Positions 26,745 through 37,231 of a DNA stretch of 64,000 nucleotides are shown here, in pieces (within the stretch, counting starts at the first letter, position 1; each line of letters begins with the position of its first letter). The stretch comes from Opisthocomus hoazin (Eukaryota; Chordata; Aves; Opisthocomiformes; Opisthocomidae): assembly GCF_030867145.1 (NCBI RefSeq), contig NC_134417.1, positions 10,703,577 through 10,767,576 on the forward strand, read 5' to 3'. Position numbers and translations under genes: made by a program. The notes beneath the pieces are model-generated. The model made no database searches and was not told the origin of the DNA. It worked only from the letters and a program-made list of their open reading frames with translations.

Positions 26745-29100
26745 TAGAAAATGAAAAGGGAGAAAATGAAGGACAGCAATGAAGGAGGAGAGCAAGAAAT
26801 GGGAGGATCTTGTGACAGAAGGAGTGTGGCTGCCTTGGGCAGTGATGAAGCCGGCCTGAGGGCCCAAGCTGCCCAGGATGCTGGGGGCAACCCCTGTGGA
26901 CAACCCACCAGACTCTCCACCAGGTCTAGGTTTGAAAGACAGTGCAGGAGTGGGGAGTAAGAAGGGATGTAACTGGTATATGAATGCAACCACTGCATCA
27001 ATAGTAAGAGTAAGCAATAGAATTGTAATTCAGTATTACTTGAAGTGATATAATTGTGAATGAAGCAATATTGCTAATAAAAGTAGTGTTTTTATTAGCC
27101 AGTTAAGGTATTAGCTTACCTAACCAACAAACATTATGATCATCCCAATCAGTTATGTCTCAAGTCTCAGACTAATGAGGGAGAGGTGAATTTAGGGAGA
27201 AATATGTACATTAGCAGGACAGCAGACAAACTGATCTCTTTCAGAAGGTTTTGTTAACAATTTTAAAAATTATTGTTTACCTAGTGCTTTTAATACTCTT
27301 GATACTAATCCATGGATAAGAATATACGGTTACAATCTTGAGAGTCTTGGAAAGTTCTCTTTCTAAAGCAGCTGGAGACTTTGCTAGTATCAACATTAGA
27401 GTGAAATGGCAAGGTGGAAGTGGAGGAATGCAGATTGATAGCCCAGTGCCTAATTTTCATAGCTTCTTAAAGGCAGATGGTTGATAGAGACTGGATGGTG
27501 TGAACTCCTGCTTAAAAGATAAGTAAACAAAAATCCCAGGTTGTTACCAGACAGGCAGTCAAAAAAAAAAAAATGAAGTGGTGCTGATGGGGAAGATCAA
27601 GAATTGCTTATTGCCAACCTGATGCTTCTTGGTACCTGTCAATCCAGAAATAGTTATAAGTGATTCATGTTTAACTGTTCTTATCTTTATGGAAAGGAAA
27701 AAGTTATCAAGCCGAACTTCCGTCATTTCAGATGTTGTCATTCTAGTTAGCTATTTTGTAGCATTGCCTAATGCTGACAGATCGTCCTTAAAACAGGTCA
27801 GAAATAGCTCCATACTGAGAGCACAGATCTTTATGTATTTTAACGGCATTTCACTACGATCCACAAAGCAGTTGAAAAAAGCAGAGTACATCAGGGCATG
27901 GGATCTTTATTGCCTCTTCCCCTGTCCCTTGGCCTATGATAGTGGCTTTGAGGAGAAGCATCTCCACCATCTGTGACACCATGCATGCTGCAAGGCCACT
28001 CATACACACCCCAGCCGTACGAGCTTCCCTAAATTCTGGCTATGATATAAATAAATTAATTTCTTTGAATAACAATTGTTCTAGAGTTTGAATTTTTTAC
28101 ATTTCTAGGAAGAAATAATAGGAACACACCATTCGTGAGAAGTACTGGCAGCCTGCAAAGAACAGAAGGTATGTAATTATGAACTATGACCGTGCCCCTG
28201 AGCTCTAACTTACAAGAAGCTACTTAAAGCTCAGGTTACTCTATATCTACGTGGAGCTGGTAGCAGCTCCTGTGTACACCAGCTGACCGGGGCATGGCCT
28301 GCAGCCATTGCATTCACCTCACACAGGTCACTAAACGGCATTGGAAAGTAACAGCCTTCCGTAGCAGCTCAAACAGTGTATTTGCAGTGATGGCAGAGCC
28401 TCTCTCCGGGGGTTTCTTCCGAGCCATGTGAGGTGATTTTAAGATTGTGTGTGTTTTAGGTGAATGTTCAGGAGTCACAATACTTGGGTACAGTTAGGCA
28501 TGGGAAAGTAACAAGATACAGCTATTGCTCACACACAGCATTGATACGTTCTGGACAGTACAGATTCAGTAGAAAATATAGACCCCACTTCAAGCTGCTT
28601 TTAAGATAACTCTGTTTTAGATGAAATAGTTCAGGTGTGTAACAAACTGGCAGAAAGTGATGGCAGTGAATATATGGTAAGAGAAACTCCAGAAAAACCC
28701 ATTTCCATGAATATGCAATGTTGCTCACATGTGCCCACCAATATTACAACCTAGAGCACAGAAAGCAGTAATCTGGAAAGCGTGATGTTACGGCGTTGGC
28801 CAACAAGTAAATGTTAATGTAGTGTTTTGGTATCATTGCAGATAGTTACCCAGCTCCTGTGAGCGTGCCATACTGAAATGAATCTGGCTGGGTTAGACCC
28901 ACATCCCTCTGCCCCCAAGCTGGGTTTATTAAACTAGAGCACAGCAGATACACAGTTTCTGTAGGTAACATTGAGAGTTACCTACATTTGACTTTCCTCA
29001 TTTCACAACCCACACTCCTACCCTTAAAAATACGCATGCTTCACCCACAGAACCATTACCTCACAGCCTTTTATTTCCTTTTCTTTTTGGCTGAATCTTC
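26745..29100. other. Intergenic upstream of CCL20
   Basis: No coding sequence is supported. Simple A-rich runs occur at about 27560-27574 and at 29111-29129 (19 A). The interval ends at the CCL20 promoter. Confidence 0.45.
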
Positions 29101-29162
29101 TAACCTACTTAAAAAAAAAAAAAAAAAAATTTCCCCAGCACGCTGTTATCTCCAGTTATAGC

Positions 29163-29305
29163 ACCAGGAAGGTGTGCTGGGGCTGAACGGGGCACGATGG
29201 AATTTGCCGTGGGGAAACCCGCTGATGACAGTGGAACCCGCCCGCGTGTGAATTCCCGCGGCTCCCGCCACCCCTTTATAAGCGGGTGGAGGTGCGGCAA
29301 GGCTG
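29163..29305 (+). promoter_or_regulatory. CCL20 promoter: kappaB-like site and TATA box
   Basis: A TATA element, TTTATAAG, lies at 29275-29282, which would place transcription start near 29305 and give a 5' UTR of about 60 bases. A kappaB-like decamer, GGGGAAACCC, sits at 29211-29220, about 60 bases upstream of the TATA box. Human CCL20 is known to be driven by a proximal kappaB site roughly 90 bases before its start, so position and sequence fit. An ETS core (AGGAAG) is at 29166-29171. Binding is inferred, not shown. Confidence 0.7.
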
Positions 29306-29365
29306 GCAGGACAAGCAGGCAGCAGCCGAGCACTTGCTGGAGCACAGCTGCTGCGTGGAGTGGAA

Positions 29366-30976
29366 ATGGCTGGCTGGAGCAGCAAGAGCTTGGTCCTGGT
29401 TTCCCTGCTGGGGCTCCTGACACTGCTCCTGTGTGGCACCTCTGAAGGTGAGTGGGCTTGGGCGTTCTGCCCCACGAAGCGGCTCTCGGTGTTGGCTCAC
29501 CAGCCATGCCAGGGTGGGCATGCTTGCAGCTGCCAGCAGGTCGAGGGCGAGGTGGAAGGGAGTTGGTTCAGCAGAGTCTGCTGCCTAATCCTCCTCTGCT
29601 GTTAACAGGGAGCTGGATGGTCAGGGGGCTGAACAGCAAGTACCCCAGGCAGCACGGCAGTGTGGTCCAAATGGGTATTACTTAGCCGTTTTCTTTCATT
29701 CCAGCACAAAGCAACCAGGATTGCTGCCTGTCTTACACCAAAGTGCGCCTGCCTCGGTGGGCCCTGAAGGGTTACACTGAACAGCTCTCCAGTGAAGTCT
29801 GCGATATCCATGCCATCATGTAAGTTACTTTTCAGACAGTCCTCTGTTTTTTCTGACACGTGTTAACCTTTAGATGTCTGTTTGGGCAGAAACAATGATT
29901 TGGACATTAGAAGCATGATTTTTTCTTGCTTTTTAAAAAACATTAACTGAATAAATTGTATACAGGGCCTGTCAACAAAATACACAACCTTTAGTTGACA
30001 GGGACTACTAACTCACAGGACAGCCATACAATATAAATAATAAATCTGTTTAGGAATCAGCTGTGCAGACACGCTTCATCTCCAGCTGTGGGCCATGATA
30101 GCCAACAACAGGGTGTTCTCTTGCCAAAACCTGTTAACAAACACATAAGCGACAAGAATTTTCTTAATTCACAGAGATCGGAATTTTTTTTCCACAAGGT
30201 TTTAACCTGCTAAATGTTGATCTGTCACCTTACTTTGACAGCAACTATTCTCTTTAGTTTCACAAATTATATCTGGCTTCCAGCAAAGCTTTTTGTCTCT
30301 ATAGTTCCAGTAAATTGCACGCAACTTTACAGTGCAGAAAATGATCCCTGAGACTGAAGCAGCTATTGCATTTAAATTTCATTAGGTGTTTCTTATAGTT
30401 CATATGGTGTTGGAGGGGTTGTGGAGCATCCCATGTCTACCTGATAATTACAAAAGCAGTTGCTATTGTTTATTATATAGAGAAATTATGATGCGTATTT
30501 TTTGACCAAATGCATCTTCACAGCATTTACTAGCAGAGATTTCTAATGATTTACTGATCTCTTTATCATTATTTCTTTTCCAGTTTCCACACCTACAGAG
30601 GGCTGAAGGCCTGTGTAAATCCTCAGGAAGGCTGGGTGAAGAAGCATCTTCTTTTCCTGAGGTAGGAATCTAAAAATCTAAACACTGCTAGCCTGATGAA
30701 AACAGAGCATGTGCAAAAGCCCATTTCTTAAATCTCCTGAACTTCACCTCCCAATGGCAATGCTGAGCACATTTGTCTTTCCATCTCTTGTCAGACATGG
30801 CTAGTCTTCTCGGGGACAGTCATGTCACATGTCCCCTTTTTCTACTGGAGGTATTCTCTCAGGAGATGCTATATTTTGGAAGGAGAAACCTATAACTGAC
30901 CTGTAGCCAAGGCCATTATTTACGTGTGTTCTCTCATTCTTTTAACAGCCATAAGCTCAAGAAGATGTCAATGTGA
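29366..30976 (+). CDS. CCL20: CC chemokine ligand 20 (CCL20), four exons, complete
   Basis: This is a secreted chemokine that attracts CCR6-bearing dendritic cells and lymphocytes to mucosa and skin. Exons are 29366-29447, 29705-29819, 30584-30661 and 30949-30976. All introns are GT-AG, and the frame gives 100 residues and a TGA stop (human has 96). Residues 1-28 form a leucine-rich signal peptide. The mature chain starts around AQSNQDCCLSY. The DCCL motif is the CCL20 hallmark used for CCR6 recognition. The four cysteines sit at DCC, EVCDIHAI and KACVNP. Next come CDIHAIIFHT and WVKKHLLFLS, the latter in the C-terminal helix, and a basic tail HKLKKMSM. The ATG is the first in the predicted mRNA and sits 90 bases after the TATA box. 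Human CCL20 has the same exon layout and the same neighbours. CCL19 or CCL21 can be excluded by the DCCL motif, the CDIHAIIFHT sequence and the synteny. Confidence 0.96.
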
Positions 30977-31256
30977 CACGGTTTCCAGCAGGGAACAAAA
31001 CACAGACGTGGCTGAAGAACCACAAGGTTCAACCTCTCGGTTGAGATCGTCATCTTGTACACTGTTGTGTGCTTACTCACCACTATCCCTGGCTTCTTTG
31101 GAACCGTTGAACTTCTTGAGTTGATTCATATTGCATCGCTGTTTTGCTTGAATTAAGCATTTTGTTAAAGTTTCTATTTTTACTAATACATGTACGTTAC
31201 TAAAATGACATTGAGTACTGTTTAGTAAGGATTACCTTAAGCTGTTGTACAGAGTA

Positions 31257-31345
31257 TGAATTTTATTAAGTTTATTGCATGTTATTTTTGTTTCATTCAG
31301 CATGTGTAAAGCAGGTTATTTATTCTGTTTATTTTTGTTAGTTCT
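31257..31345 (+). promoter_or_regulatory. AU-rich element in CCL20 3' UTR
   Basis: A dense AU-rich tract includes the nonamer TTATTTATT at 31316-31324 and further TTTATT/TTATTTT units on both sides. Such elements destabilise cytokine mRNAs through TTP/HuR-type proteins, so the message is likely short-lived and inducible. No canonical AATAAA was found in the next few hundred bases. The transcript end is therefore not fixed. Confidence 0.6.
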
Positions 31346-31499
31346 TTGGCACTGTCTTGTGCCAAAATGTTTCTTTTTAACTGTAGTTAGCATTATAGTA
31401 CTTCTTGAACTATTGTTAAACAATGTCTGCTTGTGGAAAAAATGGAAATTGGAGTTTTTTAAAAAAAAATGTTAAAATCTGGACTTTGTGTGATATGTT

Positions 31500-33160
31500 T
31501 ATTTTTTTACTTGAAAAATGTGACTTCCCCTTGAAATTAATTCCTTTGCTTATGAGCCTCCAGCTGAAACAATTACACAACTGTACTCACATCCGTTAAA
31601 GCCACTTTCCACCTTGCTCACTTTGTTTGCCCTGTGGGTAGCTATGATCTCCACAGGATAGAATTCCTTCCTCTCTCCCCCCAGACAACAGCTATATATG
31701 AAGATTTTGCTTTAACATCAGGACCTGTTCCTAGCTCAATGTCATCTTAATCAGATTTGAAAGAATTTCTTTTACTAGTTTCTGTATTTATTCAGAAGAA
31801 ACCTTACACACAGTGCTACAGAGCCATCTTCTACCTCATTCACTGAGAAGGATTATGACTATGGTAACATGGTCTGCACTCAAGGGCTGTCTCTAGAGGA
31901 GAAATTTGCAGTGCTTTCCTCCCTTTTATGTGTTTCCTGTAGTATCCTGTGACTTCTAGTATAATGAGATTTTCCTGATGCAAGATCTCTTGATGGACAT
32001 CCGCAGACACTACTGCAGTACAAATGATGCCTGATAAAACTAACAGGACTTCCTGGAGTAGGTAGGACATGCGTGCAGGTTGAATGGGGAAGGCTGCTCA
32101 GCTTTTTAGGTACTATTACATGGCCCATGTGGACTTCAGGGACGTGACCAAGTAGGCTGTGCAGGTTTAGTCTTCTCATTGTCAGTGCCAGAGTCTTGCA
32201 GATACAGCTGGGTCTTGGCTTTTGGTACAATTTAGTCATAGAGATAGAAGCATTAATTCTAATTTATTTTAAACTTAAATGTAAAGTATTTTTGGTGTCC
32301 TTGAGAGAGGAGCTGAGAAGTGTTGGATTTTCTACTTCGTGTTCATGAGTGTAAGGCTGTTATTTTCTGGTTTCAAAATTTGCTAGAACCTAATCTGCTT
32401 GCTGCTCTGCAGATATGGGAACTGGCAATTCTCTGTGGGTGAAGCTCTGAAGGCACAAGATTAATTGGCTTTAATTTCCAGCAGGTGGATTCCATGTCCC
32501 TGATATTAAGGGCATCATGAAAGAAGCTATTGGCTTCCCAGGGATGAGTAATTACTCAGCATGTTCCCTGGGGATTTCCATAACTTCTGGGCCAAACCGC
32601 AGAGCTCTGTCTCATACCTGCCAGTACTGGTGCAGGCTCTTCTTTGGGTTCAAAGAGCTTGCAGACTAAACCAGGCACCAACAAAATGGAATGGACAACA
32701 TGAATGGATTCGTGTTAAAACCATCAGAAGATGAGGTTCGCCCAAGCCTCCCTTGGGAATAGGTAGGCATCGGTGGAGGTGTTAGGAACCAGAGCTATAT
32801 ATGAACTTGGTGGAGGAAAGCCTGGAGTCCAAGCTAGCAAATTCAAAGCAGGGAAGCACAATAAGCAAGTGAAGACTGATGTGTGAAATTATGTGGGTGG
32901 CTCTTTGTACTCCCAGGTCAGGCCTGTTGAAAGTTTTGCATTGCTTCTGCAACTCATCCTTCCTCTTGTCAGCCATTGGCTCCATTGCCACAAAAACCTA
33001 GATGCTTCGTCCATAGAGCTATGAATCATGGAGGTTATTTTTTTTTAGTTCCTCTTATTCTGGTTGAATATTTTTTTTATAACCAACCTCATTGGAGGAA
33101 AAAAAAAAATTCAGAATCAGTTTCTGTGCTTAATAACATAGATCAATAGTGTTGTTATGT
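31500..33160. other. Spacer between CCL20 and its decayed copy
   Basis: No exons or repeats are recognised. Open frames at 31840-32239 (minus) overlap each other and have no domain signature. Confidence 0.45.
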
Positions 33161-33168
33161 TACCAGCA

Positions 33169-33240
33169 GGAAATTCCATGTAAAAATAGCATGTCCCTCC
33201 ACTCATTCCTGAAGATACAAACAGGTATTATAAGCGGGTG
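33169..33240 (+). promoter_or_regulatory. Duplicated core promoter of the CCL20-like pseudogene
   Basis: TTATAAGCGGGTG at 33228-33240 is identical over 13 bases to the CCL20 TATA region at 29276-29288. A kappaB-like GGAAATTCC lies at 33169-33177, at nearly the same distance (about 55 bases) upstream of the TATA box as in CCL20. The TATA-to-ATG distance is 102 here and 90 in CCL20. This shows that the duplicated unit included the promoter. Confidence 0.65.
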
Positions 33241-33329
33241 CTGTGTGTCCAAATTCATCAGATTCAAGGCATGTTTTTGTGAGTAAGTAAGCTTAAGTAG
33301 CCAGTAAAGTTCTGACAGCTCTGAAAATC

Positions 33330-34645
33330 ATGACCATTTCTAGGAAAACCTTAATCCTGATTACTTTGGTGGGGCTATTCTGCATTTGTGTAGGTAAGTT
33401 TCTTTTTCCTCTGTATCTCTGACCCTCAGCTCCTAATTCCACATGTTCAATTTTGTTGAAGAATTTGAGTTGCAGTATTAGATGGTCATTTGGGGACTTT
33501 TTTCTTCCCTTTGTATATTTTTTTAAAAAACAAATTATTTTTTTCTTGCAAAATGCCAATGAGGCATTTTTTTACAGCTTGGCTATAATTTGGATCAGTG
33601 GGTGTGAGAGCTTCCCCTTCGAAGTCTCAGCACAACTTCATACTTTAGTTCCAAAGTCTCCTGCTCTTGCTGTATTGAGATCAGTTCTTGGTGATTCCTG
33701 TGCATGCTGGACTATTATTATTGAATCCTATTTGTGCATATTCTTTCTGTGGGTTTTGTTTGTTTGATTTGTTGTTGTTTTATTATTATTTTAAATTTTG
33801 CTTCTTTCTTAACTCTTTTTTTTTTTTTTTTTTCCTTAAAGCAATCTCTCACCATTCCCAGTCAGAATATTGCAGCATTTCATTAGCTTGGTATATTTCT
33901 CAGAAAATTTTCTCTTCATATATGGACTCATAATTAGATTTACTAATTTCTTAATACTTTTTTCTCCCGCTCCAGCACAAAGCAACCATGATTGCTGCCT
34001 TTCTTACACAGAGGAAAGTGCCTCCTAGGGCTCTCATCAGTTACATGGAGCAGCTGTCAGTAGAAGCCTGTGAAAATAACGCTATTTCAAAGAAATTCAG
34101 TAGTATGACCAATATTGATTAGCATTGCCTGATGCATGGATTTGGATCTGTTCTAGTTCTGGATTTGGCTCTGTTCTTGGCTAGTGGAAAAATGTGTTTA
34201 ATTACTATATTTTTTCATACCTGTGTATAGTCCTATGAAATTATCTATATAGAAAAAGGTGACAATGAGGAATGGCTTTTAGTATGCATTTTTATCTGTC
34301 ACTGCACACAGTTTAAAAACCAGCAGGTGTTAAATAAGGTAGCAGAGATGTTGATGACAAAAATAACTTAGCATTGCATGGGCAGTGATTTTTATAAGGA
34401 ATAGTAATCTTTCTGATTTCATTTTGCTGTTAAAATATAAAACCTGCCACATCTCATCTGCTGGGTTAGTACTAACAAGTTATTTGTCGCATTACTGTTC
34501 AGTTGATGGTAGCTCCTAACTCTCAGTTGAAGACTGTTTTTTGTTCCTCATCTCTTTTATTCCACCTCCTACATACGTAGTAAAGCACGTGCAAATCCAA
34601 GAGACAAATGGGTGAAGACCCTTCTTAACCTGCGCCATGCATGTC
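33330..34645 (+). pseudogene. CCL20-like chemokine pseudogene (tandem copy)
   Basis: Three of the four CCL20 exons can be recognised. Exon 1 (33330-33393) is open: MTISRKTLILITLVGLFCIC, a signal peptide, ending in TAG|GTAAGT in the same phase as CCL20. Exon 2 begins at 33976 after CTCCAG, and its first bases (CACAAAGCAACCA.GATTGCTGCCT) are almost identical to CCL20, keeping the DCCLSYT motif. One extra base at about 34011 shifts the frame and brings a TAG at 34026-34028. In the shifted frame the CCL20 pattern resumes (YMEQLSVEACENNA), including the third cysteine. The exon-2 donor is lost: AAAGAA replaces GTAAGT at 34089. Exon 3 remnants at about 34559-34640 have lost the acceptor AG, carry another one-base insertion, and have CGT (Arg) at 34588-34590 where the fourth cysteine codon stood; WVKT is kept. 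No exon 4 was found. It cannot encode a normal chemokine. A short secreted peptide from exons 1-2 is conceivable but unsupported. Confidence 0.85.
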
Positions 34646-37204
34646 TTCAAGTATATTATCTCACCAAAAGCCAAGCATTACTGGCTGTGCTCGGTGACAA
34701 TGACACTTTTAGCTCTTTCAGAGGAGTGTTGATAATTGGTCAGTTATTTTCAATTACCAATGCCAACAAGCCCATATGTGACTCAGCTACACTCCTGATG
34801 AACTGGAATGCATCGTTCAGGTGTAATTCTGTTGAGCAGAGAATTCGTCAACCAAGAAGGGCTTTAGTATTATTACACTGTCACTCCATTTTAATGGCAT
34901 ACGCCCAGCTGGGTAAACATCCAAAACAATACAGATGATCAGTTGTAATAAGCCTTCCGTATGCTGAGCTCAGCTGTGTTATGCCCTGACAGTCTTATTT
35001 CAAATACCAGGCTATAGGCAACTTCCTTTGCCAAAATATGAATCATGCAAGAAGTTTTTAGTTTTCAGACTAAAACCAGTGCATTATGTATCCTAAGTTT
35101 ACTAAGTGATTATAGTTGTATGACTGTACATAAATGGAAAACTATGATCTGTGTTCCTTTGATCTTGTGGTTGCTCTGTTCTGGGAGGTGTCAGCCTTAA
35201 CTGTCCAGTACTGCAGTCCTAACTCTGTCAGAGGTTATGAAATTGCTGTGTTTGTTCCTTCTGCATTATCAGTTGCAGACAGGTTCCAGTCAAAGCTCAC
35301 CAAGAGTTGCTGGCGTTAGATCTTATAAATATGATATACAATAGATACAGTGCTGTGGCTGCTACTACATATTAAGCATAGTCTATTGCTTATGTATCTA
35401 CTACTGTGAATAAAACCAGGCACTTGTTTAATAGTCTGTTATCTTCCTTGAATTTCTAGCGTCATTCCAAGATTATGCAATCCAAAACACATATTAAAGG
35501 TAAAGGCATCAGATGAAACTTAGAATACTGTATGCTTTAAAAGCAAAAATGTCACAGGAAAAGTAGAGACTAAAATACTATTGTTAATTGTTATTATTAA
35601 ATTTACAACAGTAATTATATAGTTTTGCTGATATGACTTCAGTTATACTCCCAAAATAAAGTAACAAATTTTATTTGTAAGCATCTGCATCTACATTTCT
35701 GTGTTCCTGAAATTTTGTTACTCCTTAACTTTAAATTGAAAACTCAATTGTTTTACACTCTCTTTGTATCAAGTCTGGGTTGAGATCCCCTGAAAAAAAC
35801 TGATATATGGACATTATACAGAGCATAAGGAATTGTGCGGGATGCACTTGCAATGCCTGTTCTGTTCTAAAGGGATTTCATTTACCATCACAGCCACACA
35901 GCTGCATGTACAAAAGTGAGGAAAAGAGGGATTGTGCATGGCAGATTCTCGTAGACTAACAGCGCCAGCAAAGGGATAAGAAAATCCAAGGAGAAAGAGC
36001 TACCTGTCTCTGCGAAGAGGTGACTGATGTAAGTGGGAGTTGACTTTGTGTATGGATATCTGTTCTGTGGATAAAAAGTCTCTCTCAGTTTCTGTTAAAT
36101 CTGGTTTCTTCCCAATTGTTAATGTTGTTATTGGAGAGATGTCAAGGAACACATGAGATGCAATCACTAAGGTTCATTAAATACATCATTAACTCCTACA
36201 TGCATTAATTTACAGACCTAACCTCTTGGTTAAATCCGTTTGTATGATCTCTGGATTCAATGCATTCCAGTGTAGTAGGTTTTCACAATACTCAGTCACC
36301 TGAAGTATCTCGATTTACCTAAAAATCTCAAGCTTCACAGTGATTTTTTTTCTGTAGTCCTCAAAATTACGGAGACAGCCTTGGAAAATAATAGATGAAT
36401 AAGAACAACTCAATGGCTTTTCACACCTAAGCTAGCTGTATGATGTTTTGATATCTGACTCATTTTTGAGAGGCAGCTGTCGTAATGAAATTTAAAGGGA
36501 AGGTTATTACCATGTTTCTTGCAATGAGCACTGCTTTCAGTTATCAGAAATTATGATCTTGAGCCAATTTTCAGTGGAAAAAAAATCGCAGTCCTGGCTG
36601 AAGTTAAAGATGCATATGTTCTTTCTGCCTGTTTGGCTTATAGTGTTTTTTTCCATCTTCACTTCTTTACTGCTGGAGATGGATGTAATAGTCCACTGGC
36701 TTTGGAGAAGATTTAGCGTGCTCAAGAGCTAACATTAACTGTTGCCTGTGCCATGGTAAATGAGAATACATGGAAAGCTGTAATAAGATATCAGATACGC
36801 TTTTTTGTTAGTTGGAGGCTTCTCAGCCTGCGAAGAATAACTCACTTGGTAAGACATGCTCATGGTAAGAACGAGGGAGAGAAAGAGACAAACCAATTTG
36901 TGGAAATGGGAACAGTGTGGCCTAGTACCTGGGCTCCCTGGTGAGAAAGCCTGAATGACAGGATCCCTTCAATAGACACCTACAGGATACAGTAACTTAG
37001 GAAATAAGTATTGAGATAGTGCGGTTGGAGTACCATGCTAAGTGAAGGCATGTACCACAGTGTATGAAACACAGCACAAAGTATTTCTCATTTCTAAGTT
37101 AAACTTCAGGTACATTTGTGATGCAAATTGTAACTGTCTTCCGGCCATGTGGCCATAAGACAAGGCAAAACATTTACATGTAGGCAAAAATTTTGTGTAG
37201 GGTG

Positions 37205-37231
37205 GTCTAGTACAACAAAATTGTACTAGAC
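37205..37231. repeat. Perfect 11-bp inverted repeat
   Basis: The arm GTCTAGTACAA at 37205-37215 is exactly complementary to TTGTACTAGAC at 37221-37231, with a five-base loop. It could form a hairpin or cruciform. No flanking coding sequence or known element explains it. Confidence 0.9.

Noticed and set aside
34612-34938. 108-codon open frame after the chemokine pseudogene
   Set aside because: Its first codons are the pseudogene exon-3 remnant (LLNLRHA) and the rest is readthrough into flanking DNA without similarity to anything I know.
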